NCBI GenBank assembly: GCA_041389885.1
Contig: JAWKRB010000057.1
Location: forward strand, 1-11,491
DNA from: JAWKRB01 sp041389885
Lineage (GTDB): Bacteria > Myxococcota_A > Polyangia > Polyangiales > Ga0077539
Direction: 5' to 3'
Length of the DNA stretch: 11,491 bases
Shown: positions 5,683-11,491 of the stretch, piece by piece
Layout: each line of letters opens with the position of its first letter
Numbering within the stretch: the stretch's first letter is position 1
Notes under the pieces: generated by a model
Databases searched by the model: none
What the model was told of the DNA's origin: nothing
The model's input: only the letters and a program-made list of their open reading frames with translations
Position numbers and translations under genes: made by a program

Positions 5683-6345
5683 GTGGACTGGACCTTCAGG
5701 CAGTGCGAGGACACCGCGGCGTCGCTACGGGCACATGCTGGCATCGCGCCTGATGCCGACGTCCCGGCGCGCGCCATCGCCGCGGCGCTCGGACTGAGAT
5801 GCACCCTCCGCGCGCCGAAGGCGTGCACCGCTTCGGTGACGATCGAAGACGGTCAGATCCACCTGCACTGCCGCGGCTACCCCTGGACTCAAAACTTCGG
5901 CATCGCGCACGAGCTCTGCCACGCGGGCTCCGAGCTCGAGGACGTCGAGCGCCCACACGACGAAGCGCGCGTCGATTGGACCGCGGTGGCGCTTCTGCTC
6001 CCGCGCGGCGCACTGCGCGCCCAGCTCGCCGCGAACGACCTCACGGAGCCGTCTGCCCTTGCCGCGGCGTTCCCTATGGTGCCCCGCGAGTGGGTGCTCC
6101 TGCGCGCCGGCTGGGTGCGCGGCCGGGCGGTCGCGGTGCACGTCGACCGCCAGCGGCGCGTCTGGGCCCCGGAAGGCTATGAGGTATCCGACGTCGCCCC
6201 GCACTGGGAACTGCGCCTGGTGCGCCTGGTCCGGGTGACGATGCAGCACCAGCGGGCCTTCGGCGGCGAGGCGTACCCCATCGGCGCCGTCGGCTCCGCC
6301 GGCGTGCTGGTGATCTTCCCGGAGGCCGACAACGAGGGCTGGTGA
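5683..6345 (+). CDS. ImmA/IrrE-family zinc metallopeptidase
   Basis: A 220-residue protein with the gluzincin signature HELCH (HExxH, about residues 75-79) in GIAHELCHAG, followed by EARVDWTAVALLLPRGAL. That block matches the family's 'E..An.FAa.LLmP' and supplies the third zinc ligand. Family members cleave XRE-type repressors (ImmA acting on ImmR in ICEBs1) or regulate stress (IrrE/PprI). Here the likely substrate is the repressor at 3637, linking a host signal to prophage induction. The C-terminal 80 residues hold strand-rich sequence (VAVHVDRQRRVWAPEGYEV; AGVLVIFPEADNEGW) and may sense the inducing signal. The GTG start at 5683 has no Shine-Dalgarno and a possible -10 box at 5671-5676. 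Unusually, it is separated from the repressor by the DUF1828 module. Confidence 0.88.
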   Translation: MDWTFRQCEDTAASLRAHAGIAPDADVPARAIAAALGLRCTLRAPKACTASVTIEDGQIHLHCRGYPWTQNFGIAHELCHAGSELEDVERPHDEARVDWTAVALLLPRGALRAQLAANDLTEPSALAAAFPMVPREWVLLRAGWVRGRAVAVHVDRQRRVWAPEGYEVSDVAPHWELRLVRLVRVTMQHQRAFGGEAYPIGAVGSAGVLVIFPEADNEGW

Positions 6346-6377
6346 GGGGGAGGGCGACAAAAAGATTGTGGGTCTGT

Positions 6378-6413
6378 TGACAAACTAGGTTGCACGGGCA
6401 ATCTTGTTTGCCG
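6378..6413 (+). promoter_or_regulatory. Promoter/operator cassette of the rightward operon
   Basis: TTGACA at 6378-6383 is a perfect -35 box. The -10 is weak (AATCTT or nearby, 6401-6406), ahead of GTTTGCC. The whole 36 bp matches the leftward cassette at 29 positions with no gap. Two imperfect 16-bp dyads are centred 18 bp apart, at 6380-6395 (GACAAACTAGGTTGCA) and 6398-6413 (GGCAATCTTGTTTGCC, perfect 5-bp arms). A 30-base leader with GAAGGAGGA follows before the ATG at 6444, unlike the leftward copy, which abuts its start codon. Confidence 0.75.
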
Positions 6414-6443
6414 CCGCGCCACCGAGCGCGAAGGAGGACCCCG

Positions 6444-6860
6444 ATGCCCCGCACCTGCACCCACTGCCCCGCCGACGCCCTCGACCACTCCTCGCTCTGC
6501 GAGGACCACCACGCCGAGCGCGACGCCGTCGGCGAGCACCCCCCGGCCTGCATTTGCTGGGGCTGCGCGCGGTACTTCGCCCAGAACACCGGGCTGAAGG
6601 TCGTCTACCTCCGCAACGCCAAGGCCCACCCCGCGACGGTCGCGCCCTGCCTGCGCCTGCCCCGCCTCGCGGCCCTCGCCGCCGCGGGCGTGCTGCTCAC
6701 CGTCGTCGACGTGGCCGAGCTCAACGCGCGGGCCGACGCGGCGCGTGAGGCGCGCATCGTGGCGCTCGAGTGGGAGGCGGAGCCCGACGCGCCCGCGCTC
6801 CCGGGCGAGCTGACCTGGATGCCTGCGCGCCGCAGCGGCGGATCGGCGGCGCGGTCGTGA
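6444..6860 (+). CDS. 138-aa zinc-finger-like protein, first gene of right operon
   Basis: A cysteine-rich N-terminus carries CTHC (residues 5-8), then C19 with EDHH, which together suit a small C-C-C-H zinc site. A second group is C36-x-C38-xx-C41 (CICWGC). The rest (about 55-138) is Leu/Ala/Val-rich with a helical segment (LPRLAALAAAGVLLTVVDVA), followed by charged helices and a basic tail (MPARRSGGSAARS). The ATG is preceded by GAAGGAGGA, the best ribosome site of the operon, as expected for the first gene. It may bind nucleic acid, but I recognise no family. Its stop overlaps the next start as GTGA. Confidence 0.8.
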   Translation: MPRTCTHCPADALDHSSLCEDHHAERDAVGEHPPACICWGCARYFAQNTGLKVVYLRNAKAHPATVAPCLRLPRLAALAAAGVLLTVVDVAELNARADAAREARIVALEWEAEPDAPALPGELTWMPARRSGGSAARS

Positions 6861-7180
6861 GCGCGCGGGTCGTGAGCCTTCGGGCCATCGTCGTCGAGGA
6901 CATCGCCCGCACCGCGGAGCGGGCCAGCCGTCCTGCGGCGGCGATGTTGCTGCGGCGCTTCTCCGACGACGCCGCCGCGGCCAAGGCGGTCGCCGACGAT
7001 CTCCGCAACGCCGTCACCCGCGAGGCTCGCGTGGCTGGCGCGGCGGCGGGCTACCTCGCCGACGGCGGGCCGCGCCTCGCGGTCGACGAGCTCGCGGAGT
7101 TCTGCGGGCTGGAGCCCGACGCGTGGATCGAGGCGACCTGCGAAGAGCAGGGCGTGGCGGTGGCCGAGGTGGCGGCGTGA
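6857..7180 (+). CDS. 107-aa hypothetical helical protein
   Basis: Unrecognised. The sequence is Ala-rich with helical stretches (IARTAERASRPAAAMLLRRF; AAAAKAVADDLRNAVTREAR) and an acidic C-terminal part (VDELAEFCGLEPDAWIEATC). It has only two cysteines, so it is unlike its neighbours. The GTG start at 6857 overlaps the previous stop as GTGA; there is no clear ribosome site, so expression probably depends on re-initiation. A longer in-frame reading from upstream would overlap the preceding gene and is Arg/Gly-rich. Confidence 0.72.
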   Translation: MSARVVSLRAIVVEDIARTAERASRPAAAMLLRRFSDDAAAAKAVADDLRNAVTREARVAGAAAGYLADGGPRLAVDELAEFCGLEPDAWIEATCEEQGVAVAEVAA

Positions 7181-7548
7181 TCGCCCTCGATCCGCGCAGC
7201 CCGCTGGCGCTCCTCGCGTCGCAGCTCGGCGCCGAGGTGTCGGTGCGCCTCGGCGCGGTGAGCGTCTGGGCAGAGATGCGGCTGCGCCACCCGTGGCGTC
7301 CCGCGGACGAGGCGGCGGCGATCGCCTACGCGGGCGCTGACACGCCCGACGAGGCCGTCTCCGAGCTCTCCGAGATGCTCACCTCGGCGCCGTTGGGCAC
7401 GGCCTGCGTCGCCTGCGGCGCGCCCGCCAGCACCACGATCGAGCTCCCGTTCGTCACCGGCGACGGCTGGCCGGTCTCGCGGCGTGTGTGCCGCCCTGGC
7501 GCGGTGTGCGGGCTGTGCCGCTTCGGCGCGCGGGAGATCGAGTCGTGA
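7177..7548 (+). CDS. 123-aa protein with C-terminal cysteine cluster
   Basis: Unrecognised. The first 70 residues are hydrophobic to mixed and lack cysteine (LALLASQLGAEVSVRLGAVS; then PADEAAAIAYAG). The C-terminal third carries C77-xx-C80 (CVACG) and C105, C111-xx-C114 (CRPGAVCGLC), giving four or five possible zinc ligands in a rubredoxin-like layout. GTGA junctions join it to both neighbours. The role is unknown; a small zinc-ribbon domain is the best structural guess. Confidence 0.74.
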   Translation: MIALDPRSPLALLASQLGAEVSVRLGAVSVWAEMRLRHPWRPADEAAAIAYAGADTPDEAVSELSEMLTSAPLGTACVACGAPASTTIELPFVTGDGWPVSRRVCRPGAVCGLCRFGAREIES

Positions 7549-8114
7549 GCGACGTATGCCCCGACTGCTGCGGCGATGGCGGGGGCACCTGCTTTGACTG
7601 CAGCGGTCGCGGACGGGTGACCTGCTCCGACTGCGACGGCGAGGGTACCCGAGCGTGCGAGAGCTGCGGTGCGCCCAGCCGACCGTGCCTCTCGTGTGCC
7701 GGGGGCACCCGTGCGTGCATGGAGTGTCGCGGCGATGGCGTCGTCGCCTGTGCGCGCTGCTACGGCTTCGGCGACGCGACGGCGGCGCGCGAGTGGGAGA
7801 CCCAGACCGCGGCGCAGTTCGTGCCGGAGGGCGTACTGCGCAGCCTCTTGACGCTCGTGCCGAAGCTCGACGCAGCGGGGCTCCCGCGCTTTGAGCTTCG
7901 CGAGCTGTCTGACGGTCACGCGCGCCCGACCGTGACGATCGAGATCCGCGCGGAGAATGCCGCGTCGATCCACGACCTCTGCGTGATGGGGTTCGCGCGT
8001 TCGGAAGCGCAGACCGAGAAGGCGCGCAGGCACATGGTGCGGCTCACCTGGATCGGCTCGCCGACGGTCGTGAGGACCAAGGTTCGCCCGGTGTCTGAGG
8101 CGGTGACCCCGTGA
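7545..8114 (+). CDS. Seven-CXXC protein resembling an extended DnaJ zinc-finger region
   Basis: A 189-residue protein whose first 77 residues hold seven CXXC pairs at residues 5/8, 16/19, 27/30, 38/41, 48/51, 58/61 and 69/72, spaced 10-11 residues. Several are followed by Gly-rich steps (CSGRGR, CDGEGT, CRGDGV) like the CXXCXGXG repeats of DnaJ, which normally has four. No J domain is present. The C-terminal 100 residues form a mixed domain (FELRELSDGHARPTVTIEI; MVRLTWIGSPTVV) without a motif I recognise. Phage proteins with such fingers can act in transcription or chaperone recruitment; here that is inference. The GTG at 7545 overlaps the previous stop; GGGAG lies upstream. Confidence 0.82.
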   Translation: MSDVCPDCCGDGGGTCFDCSGRGRVTCSDCDGEGTRACESCGAPSRPCLSCAGGTRACMECRGDGVVACARCYGFGDATAAREWETQTAAQFVPEGVLRSLLTLVPKLDAAGLPRFELRELSDGHARPTVTIEIRAENAASIHDLCVMGFARSEAQTEKARRHMVRLTWIGSPTVVRTKVRPVSEAVTP

Positions 8115-8512
8115 GCCTCTGTCTCTGCTCCGACCGCAGCGCCCTCGACTGCTCCGGCGGCGGACTGCCGCGCGTCGATGGCGAGTGCTCGTGCGGGTGT
8201 CATCGCCCGGTGCTGCGCGAGCGCTGGCCGCTCACTGCGCCCGAGGTGACTCCCGCGCTCGGCGCCCACGGTCGCGCGAGGATCTACAAGCTCACGGCCA
8301 TCGGCCCGATGCTCCTCGACGAGCAGCGCGTCGAGGGCGCGCTCCTCGTGTGCCACCAGCTGCGCGCGATGCTCCCCGTGGACCGCACGCGCACGCTCGC
8401 GACGCTGTGGGCGACGGGAGACGCCGCGCCCTTCGCGGGCGCCGTGCTGCGGCACGCGCTGCTGATGACCCGCACGCGGCTGACGGCGGGGCTCGTGCGG
8501 GTGCGCGCGTGA
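8111..8512 (+). CDS. 133-aa cysteine-rich hypothetical protein
   Basis: The N-terminal 32 residues contain C4, C6, C14, C27, C29, C31 and H32 (MSLCLCSDRS... ECSCGCH), dense enough for one or two metal sites. The remainder is helical and nearly free of cysteine (VTPALGAHGRARIYKLTAIG; DEQRVEGALLVCHQLRAML), ending in a basic tail. No family is recognised. GTG at 8111 overlaps the previous stop as GTGA. Confidence 0.74.
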   Translation: MSLCLCSDRSALDCSGGGLPRVDGECSCGCHRPVLRERWPLTAPEVTPALGAHGRARIYKLTAIGPMLLDEQRVEGALLVCHQLRAMLPVDRTRTLATLWATGDAAPFAGAVLRHALLMTRTRLTAGLVRVRA

Positions 8513-8709
8513 CGCGGGGCGCATGGCTGCGCGCGCTCGCCGCGCACGACGCGGCGCTCGAGGCGTCGCGCGAGCTCCGCGAACGCCCCTCGTGGCGGGC
8601 TTTGGATCGGGCCGATCGGGCTCTGGATGTGTTCCGGCGCTCCATCACCGGGTGGACCGACAGGCAGATCGCGGCGCTGCACCGAAAGACCGCGAAGGGA
8701 AGGGACTGA
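8509..8709 (+). CDS. 66-aa hypothetical helical protein
   Basis: A small, basic, probably all-helical protein (VTRGAWLRALAAHDAALEAS at the start; ITGWTDRQIAALHRKTAKG at the end). There are no cysteines or membrane segments. The GTG at 8509 overlaps the previous stop as GTGA. Its TGA is followed two bases later by the ATG of the next gene, whose ribosome site (GAAGGGAAGGGA) lies inside this gene's last codons. The family is not recognised. Confidence 0.68.
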   Translation: MTRGAWLRALAAHDAALEASRELRERPSWRALDRADRALDVFRRSITGWTDRQIAALHRKTAKGRD

Positions 8710-8711
8710 CG

Positions 8712-8798
8712 ATGCTCTCGAACGAACAGCTCCAGACGCTCATGGCCGTGGCGCGCAAGGTCCACGCGAGCACCGTAAACCCCCGGGCAACGACGTGA
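8712..8798 (+). pseudogene. 5' fragment of a gene interrupted by the IS66 element
   Basis: The frame begins MLSNEQLQTLMAVARKVHAS with a strong ribosome site. It then runs into the left end of the insertion element at 8775, which contributes seven alien codons (VNPRATT) and a TGA. So only the first 21 codons are native. The right flank of the element (11440-11491) continues open in a matching phase with a helical, charged sequence (SEREVSRAIEESVTE), probably the rest of the same gene. The function is unknown. Confidence 0.65.
8775..8795 (+). repeat. Left terminal inverted repeat of IS66 element
   Basis: Begins GTAAACCCCCGGGCA and continues ACGACG. Compared with the right end, only base 16 differs (A here, T there). 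Confidence 0.85.
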
Positions 8799-8846
8799 TG
8801 GTGCGCGCGCGACAGACGCCGCATGTTCGCGGTCGTGGAGACCTCG

Positions 8847-10517
8847 TCAGCCGACCGCGGCGACCTTCTCAGCGTTCGTCTTCTGGGATTCGTTCTGGGC
8901 CCACGCCCAGGGCGTGAAGTCCCTCGCGAGGGTGACGTTCGAGACGCCCTCCGCGATGGCGCTGAAGACGCTTCGCAGGTAGCGCCACGGGTCGATCCCG
9001 AGGTGCCGGCACGTCGCGCACAGCGTCGCCACCGTCGCCAGCCGCTCGGCGGCCTCGTCCCCGCCCGTGAACATCCAGTTGTTTCTCCCGAGGGCCACGC
9101 GCCGGATGCTCCGCTCCACCCAGCCCGTGTCGATCGCGATTCGACCGTCGCCGACGAACACGATCAGCGAGATCCAACGACGTTCGACGTACCCGATCGC
9201 CTTCCCGAGCGGGCTCGTCGGGTTGACCCCGCCGCGGATCTCTCCGATCCACGCGCGCAGCCGCTCCAGGATCGGCCACGACGCCTCACGTCGCCGTCGA
9301 GCGCGCTCTTCGGCCGAGACCTGCGCGGCGGTGGCCGCGCGCTCGACCTCGTAGAGCTCGCCGATGAGCTTCATCGCCACCGCCGCGCGCATGTCGCCGC
9401 CCTTCATGGCGCGCTCGAAGTAGCGCCGCGCGTGCATCCAGTCGTGCACCAGCGGGACGAGCGTGCCGGCGCGGGTCTGCACCGTGTTGAAGAGCTTCTC
9501 GCCGTCGCACTGCACCGGCTGCCGGCAGCTCTCCGAGCCCGCCACCCGAGGGCGCATCTCGAGCAGCGTCTCCAGGCCGTTGGACTTCACCGCGGCGTAG
9601 ACGAAGGCCACCGCGCGGCCGCCCGCGACGGTCCAGAGGTGTCCCTGGCGCAGGCCCTTGGGGTGATCGCGGTCGAGCACGTCCAGACCCGTGGCGTCGA
9701 TCTGCGGGAGGAACACCCCCATCGCCTCCGCGAGGATCGCGGCGTGCAGCGGCTTGAGCAGATCGGCCGCCGTGGCCCACCACCCGGCCAGCGTCGTGAT
9801 GGGCACCGTGAAGCCTTCGCGGGCGAGGCGGCGCTGCTGGCGCTCGAGGGGCAGGTGGTCCTCGGCCTTGTCGACGAGCACCTTCGCGAGCAGGCCCGGA
9901 CCGGGTTGCCCGCCGGGGATGACCTTGCCCGGCGCGGGCACCGCGACGATGCGCTTGCAGCCGTTGCAGGCGAGCCGCTCGGTGAGCGTGGTCTGCACGC
10001 GAAACTGCGAGGGGATGTACTCCACCTGCCAGGTCTCGCCGAAGGGCAGCGACGCCATCGGCTTGTGGCACTGCGCGCAGCTCCGGTGCTCGTCGCCCAG
10101 GTACAGCGTCTCGACGTCCTCGGGCAAGGTCGTGGGCTTGTCCGAGCGACCGTGCGGCGTGCCGTTGGGCGTGCCCTTCGGGGGCTTGTTGCGAGGGTCC
10201 TTGTCGGGCGCGGGCGCGGAGGGCTCCGTGGCGGCTTCGACCTCGGGCGGTGAGGCGAGGGCGCTGCCGAGGATCTGCTCGAAGAGCGCGAGCTGCTCGG
10301 CGGGGATCTTCTCGGAGCGCCGGCCATAGAGCTGCCGCAGCGCGGTCTGCAGCCGCACCTGGAGAGCGTCGTGGCTGTCGCGCATGTCCGACAGGAGTCC
10401 GATGACGAGCGCGACGAGCTCCTCGTGTTGGCCCTTCTCGATCAGCGCGCGGAGCAACGCACGGAGCGCGTCGAGGTCGCGGGTGTCGTGGCGGAGCGAG
10501 ATGCCGGAGGGCGTCAT
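8847..10517 (-). CDS. tnpC: IS66-family transposase TnpC
   Basis: A 556-residue DDE transposase. In order: an N-terminal Leu-zipper-like helix (about 17-70, ending LYGRRSEKI), a linker, a zinc finger with C147/C150 and C184/C187 (CAQC...CNGC), then the catalytic domain. Candidate acidic residues are D274 (QIDATG), D338 (QCDGEK) and E468 (GWVERSIR), and the family block VALGRNNWMF follows at about 474-483. HARRYFERA (about 362-370) matches the usual HARRkFfea. The IS66 C-terminal region (HLGIDPWRYL) is complete. I choose the ATG at 10517 because the N-terminus then matches the family; longer readings run through the terminator and tnpB. No good ribosome site precedes it. Full length, no frameshift: likely functional. 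Confidence 0.95.
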   Translation of the reverse strand: MTPSGISLRHDTRDLDALRALLRALIEKGQHEELVALVIGLLSDMRDSHDALQVRLQTALRQLYGRRSEKIPAEQLALFEQILGSALASPPEVEAATEPSAPAPDKDPRNKPPKGTPNGTPHGRSDKPTTLPEDVETLYLGDEHRSCAQCHKPMASLPFGETWQVEYIPSQFRVQTTLTERLACNGCKRIVAVPAPGKVIPGGQPGPGLLAKVLVDKAEDHLPLERQQRRLAREGFTVPITTLAGWWATAADLLKPLHAAILAEAMGVFLPQIDATGLDVLDRDHPKGLRQGHLWTVAGGRAVAFVYAAVKSNGLETLLEMRPRVAGSESCRQPVQCDGEKLFNTVQTRAGTLVPLVHDWMHARRYFERAMKGGDMRAAVAMKLIGELYEVERAATAAQVSAEERARRRREASWPILERLRAWIGEIRGGVNPTSPLGKAIGYVERRWISLIVFVGDGRIAIDTGWVERSIRRVALGRNNWMFTGGDEAAERLATVATLCATCRHLGIDPWRYLRSVFSAIAEGVSNVTLARDFTPWAWAQNESQKTNAEKVAAVG

Positions 10518-10570
10518 GGGACGCGCAGAGAGATGCGTCCGCGCGCCACGAAGCGCAAGGGGTTGATGCG

Positions 10571-10594
10571 ACAAAAAGCGTTGCAGCGCAACGC
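10571..10594 (-). terminator. Hairpin plus T-run between tnpB and tnpC
   Basis: On the minus strand GCGTTGC, loop GCT, GCAACGC is a perfect 7-bp stem, followed directly by TTTTT (10577-10573). This is the shape of a Rho-independent terminator, placed 18 bases after the tnpB stop and before tnpC. It would reduce read-through into the transposase gene; alternatively the hairpin acts on translation. Confidence 0.65.
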
Positions 10595-10611
10595 GATCGG
10601 TCGATGCGCGG

Positions 10612-10986
10612 TCAGGCCACGGCGAGCGCCTCGGAGGTCGGCTCCCAGCGTGGCCGGCGCGTCGCGCCGCGCAGATCGATGCCCTCCAGGAGCATCGCGA
10701 GGTCGGCCGGGTCGAGCGTGACCGAAGCGGTCCCCCCGGGGATCTCGCGCGGGAGATGGAAGCGACCCTTCTCCAGGCGCTTGAGGTAGAGGGCGAAGCC
10801 GTTGCGGTCCCAGAAGAGGATCCGGACACCCCGGCCGCGACTGGCGAGGAAGACGAAGAGGTGCCCGCTGAAGGGGTCCACATCGAGCGTCGAACGGACC
10901 ATCGCCGAGAGTGAATCGATGCCGCGCCGCCCGTCGATGAGGGTGGCGCAGAGGTAGATGCGGACCGAGGGCGGGAGCGTGATCAT
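10612..10986 (-). CDS. tnpB: IS66-family accessory protein TnpB
   Basis: A 124-residue protein of the IS66 Orf2/TnpB family. The signature runs MITLPPSVRIYLCATLIDGR, then GIDSLSAMV, then DPFSGHLFVFLASRGRGVRI, then LFWDRNGFALYLKRLEKGRF, all characteristic. It is required with TnpA for efficient transposition in studied IS66 elements; its biochemical role is not settled. The ATG at 10986 overlaps the tnpA stop as ATGA. The C-terminus is not conserved in the family and is longer here, with a basic segment. Confidence 0.95.
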   Translation of the reverse strand: MITLPPSVRIYLCATLIDGRRGIDSLSAMVRSTLDVDPFSGHLFVFLASRGRGVRILFWDRNGFALYLKRLEKGRFHLPREIPGGTASVTLDPADLAMLLEGIDLRGATRRPRWEPTSEALAVA

Positions 10987-11369
10987 CGCGCGCCCTCGAG
11001 CACGGAGAGGAGCTGGGCGAGCGCGGCCGCGGAGAAGTGCTGCGGGACGCGGAGCGTGCGTGCGCCAAGCAGGAGCTCGAAGGGCGCGTCGGCGACGGGG
11101 TGCGCCGCGGTGGCCTCGACGCGCACAGGCAGGAAGGGCGAGGTGCGCGCGGCAGGGGATGAGGGCGGCTGTGGCGGCGGAGTCTGCCGCGCGAACTTCG
11201 TCTTCCACCAGGACAGACGCTGCGGGTGCAGGCCCTTGCTGCGGGCGAAGGGAGCCAGGTCCATGCCCAGACGCTCACACTCCGTCAGGAGCGAGCGGGC
11301 GTCCGCGGCGGTGAGGGTGCCGTTGGGGCCGTGGCCCACGAACGGCGTCGGAGAAGGGGATCGCGACAC
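10983..11369 (-). CDS. tnpA: IS66-family accessory protein TnpA
   Basis: A 128-residue protein. The N-terminal half holds a helix-turn-helix-like region, SLLTECERLGMDLAPFARSK followed by GLHPQRLSWWKTKFA, as in IS66 TnpA (IS3-type Orf A-like DNA-binding fold). A Pro-rich linker follows, then a C-terminal strand/helix part (FELLLGARTLRVPQHFSAAA) typical of the family's end. GTG at 11369 is chosen for its GGAGG ribosome site; a TTG at 11402 would add 11 unlikely residues. The stop overlaps tnpB. It probably binds the element ends. Confidence 0.88.
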   Translation of the reverse strand: MSRSPSPTPFVGHGPNGTLTAADARSLLTECERLGMDLAPFARSKGLHPQRLSWWKTKFARQTPPPQPPSSPAARTSPFLPVRVEATAAHPVADAPFELLLGARTLRVPQHFSAAALAQLLSVLEGAR

Positions 11370-11418
11370 AGGGTACCTCCGCGGCGGATCCTGCGAACGC
11401 AACGCGAAGCCGTCACCC

Positions 11419-11439
11419 CGTCGATGCCCGGGGGTTTAC
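11419..11439 (-). repeat. Right terminal inverted repeat of IS66 element
   Basis: The reverse complement begins GTAAACCCCCGGGCA and matches the left end at 20 of 21 positions. The tnpA ribosome site begins about 40 bases inside it, so any tnp promoter must lie in or next to this end. Confidence 0.85.
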
Positions 11440-11491
11440 GCAACAGCGAGCGCGAGGTCTCCAGGGCGATCGAGGAATCGGTCACCGAGGC
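11440..11491 (+). pseudogene. Probable continuation of the gene broken by IS66
   Basis: These 52 bases stay open as (N)SEREVSRAIEESVTE. If eight bases (the family's target duplication length) are set aside, the frame from 11448 is exactly that of the gene starting at 8712. The composition is charged and helical like the 5' part. The window ends here, so the identity cannot be settled. Confidence 0.45.

Larger units (their letters stand above)
8775..11439 (-). mobile_element. IS66-family insertion sequence, about 2.67 kb
   Basis: Complete element with tnpA, tnpB and tnpC in the usual order on the minus strand. The two 21-bp terminal inverted repeats match at 20 positions and begin GTAAACCCCCGGGCA; IS66 ends typically start GTAA. 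The length fits the family (about 2.4-2.7 kb). The 8-bp target duplication usual for the family is not seen: the flanks are CGAGCACC (left) and GCAACAGC (right). All three frames are intact, so it may still be active. It lies in the rightward operon in the opposite orientation. Confidence 0.9.

Noticed and set aside
8823..10253. A 476-residue plus-strand open frame
   Set aside because: It lies opposite the clear IS66 tnpC and has His/Arg/Asp-rich low-complexity content.
1..11491. tRNA genes, rRNA, CRISPR arrays, attachment sites
   Set aside because: No cloverleaf-like, direct-repeat/spacer or integrase-linked pattern was seen on either strand.

Overview
The window looks like the immunity and early region of a temperate phage (prophage), or a closely related phage-like integrated element, in a very high-GC bacterium. 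Sampled lines run about 75-78% GC in the right-hand genes. GTG starts are frequent, and reading frames on the opposite strand are long and open, as expected at such GC. The host cannot be named from sequence alone. A myxobacterium-like or other high-GC proteobacterium is a reasonable guess and nothing more.

Left arm (1-3545, minus strand). One tightly packed operon reads leftward from a Cro-like XRE regulator (3545). It continues through a 69-aa protein, a 67-aa two-helix membrane protein, a CII-like HTH protein, two coiled-coil proteins and a Cys-containing 151-aa protein. It ends in a superfamily 2 DEAH-box helicase whose C-terminal part is cut off by the window edge. Almost every junction is a 4-base stop/start overlap.

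Immunity region (3546-6413). A 91-bp divergent control region separates the Cro-like gene from a rightward XRE repressor with no recognisable S24 peptidase domain. After it come a possible 24-aa ORF, a lower-GC two-gene module (a 101-aa unknown and a DUF1828-like protein, overlapping TGATG) and an ImmA/IrrE-type metallopeptidase with an HELCH motif. The repressor plus ImmA suggests induction by proteolysis, as in ICEBs1-type switches. The two-gene module lies where lambda carries rexAB.

The most informative non-coding signal is a pair of 36-bp promoter/operator cassettes, identical at 29 of 36 positions. One drives the leftward operon (3546-3581) and the other the rightward operon (6378-6413). 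Each carries a TTGACA box and two imperfect 16-bp dyads 18 bp apart. A fifth related dyad lies upstream of the repressor (3603-3618). This resembles the lambda OL/OR arrangement: one repressor silencing two divergent early operons that flank the immunity genes.

Right arm (6444-8774, plus strand). Six short genes are joined by GTGA overlaps, and a seventh follows two bases later. Four of the first five are cysteine-rich, including a protein with seven CXXC pairs that resembles an extended DnaJ zinc-finger region. The seventh gene is interrupted by an IS66-family element (8775-11439; tnpA, tnpB, tnpC on the minus strand, 21-bp terminal inverted repeats with 20 matches). The interrupted frame appears to resume at 11440-11491. 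A hairpin followed by a T-run, oriented as a terminator, lies between tnpB and tnpC.
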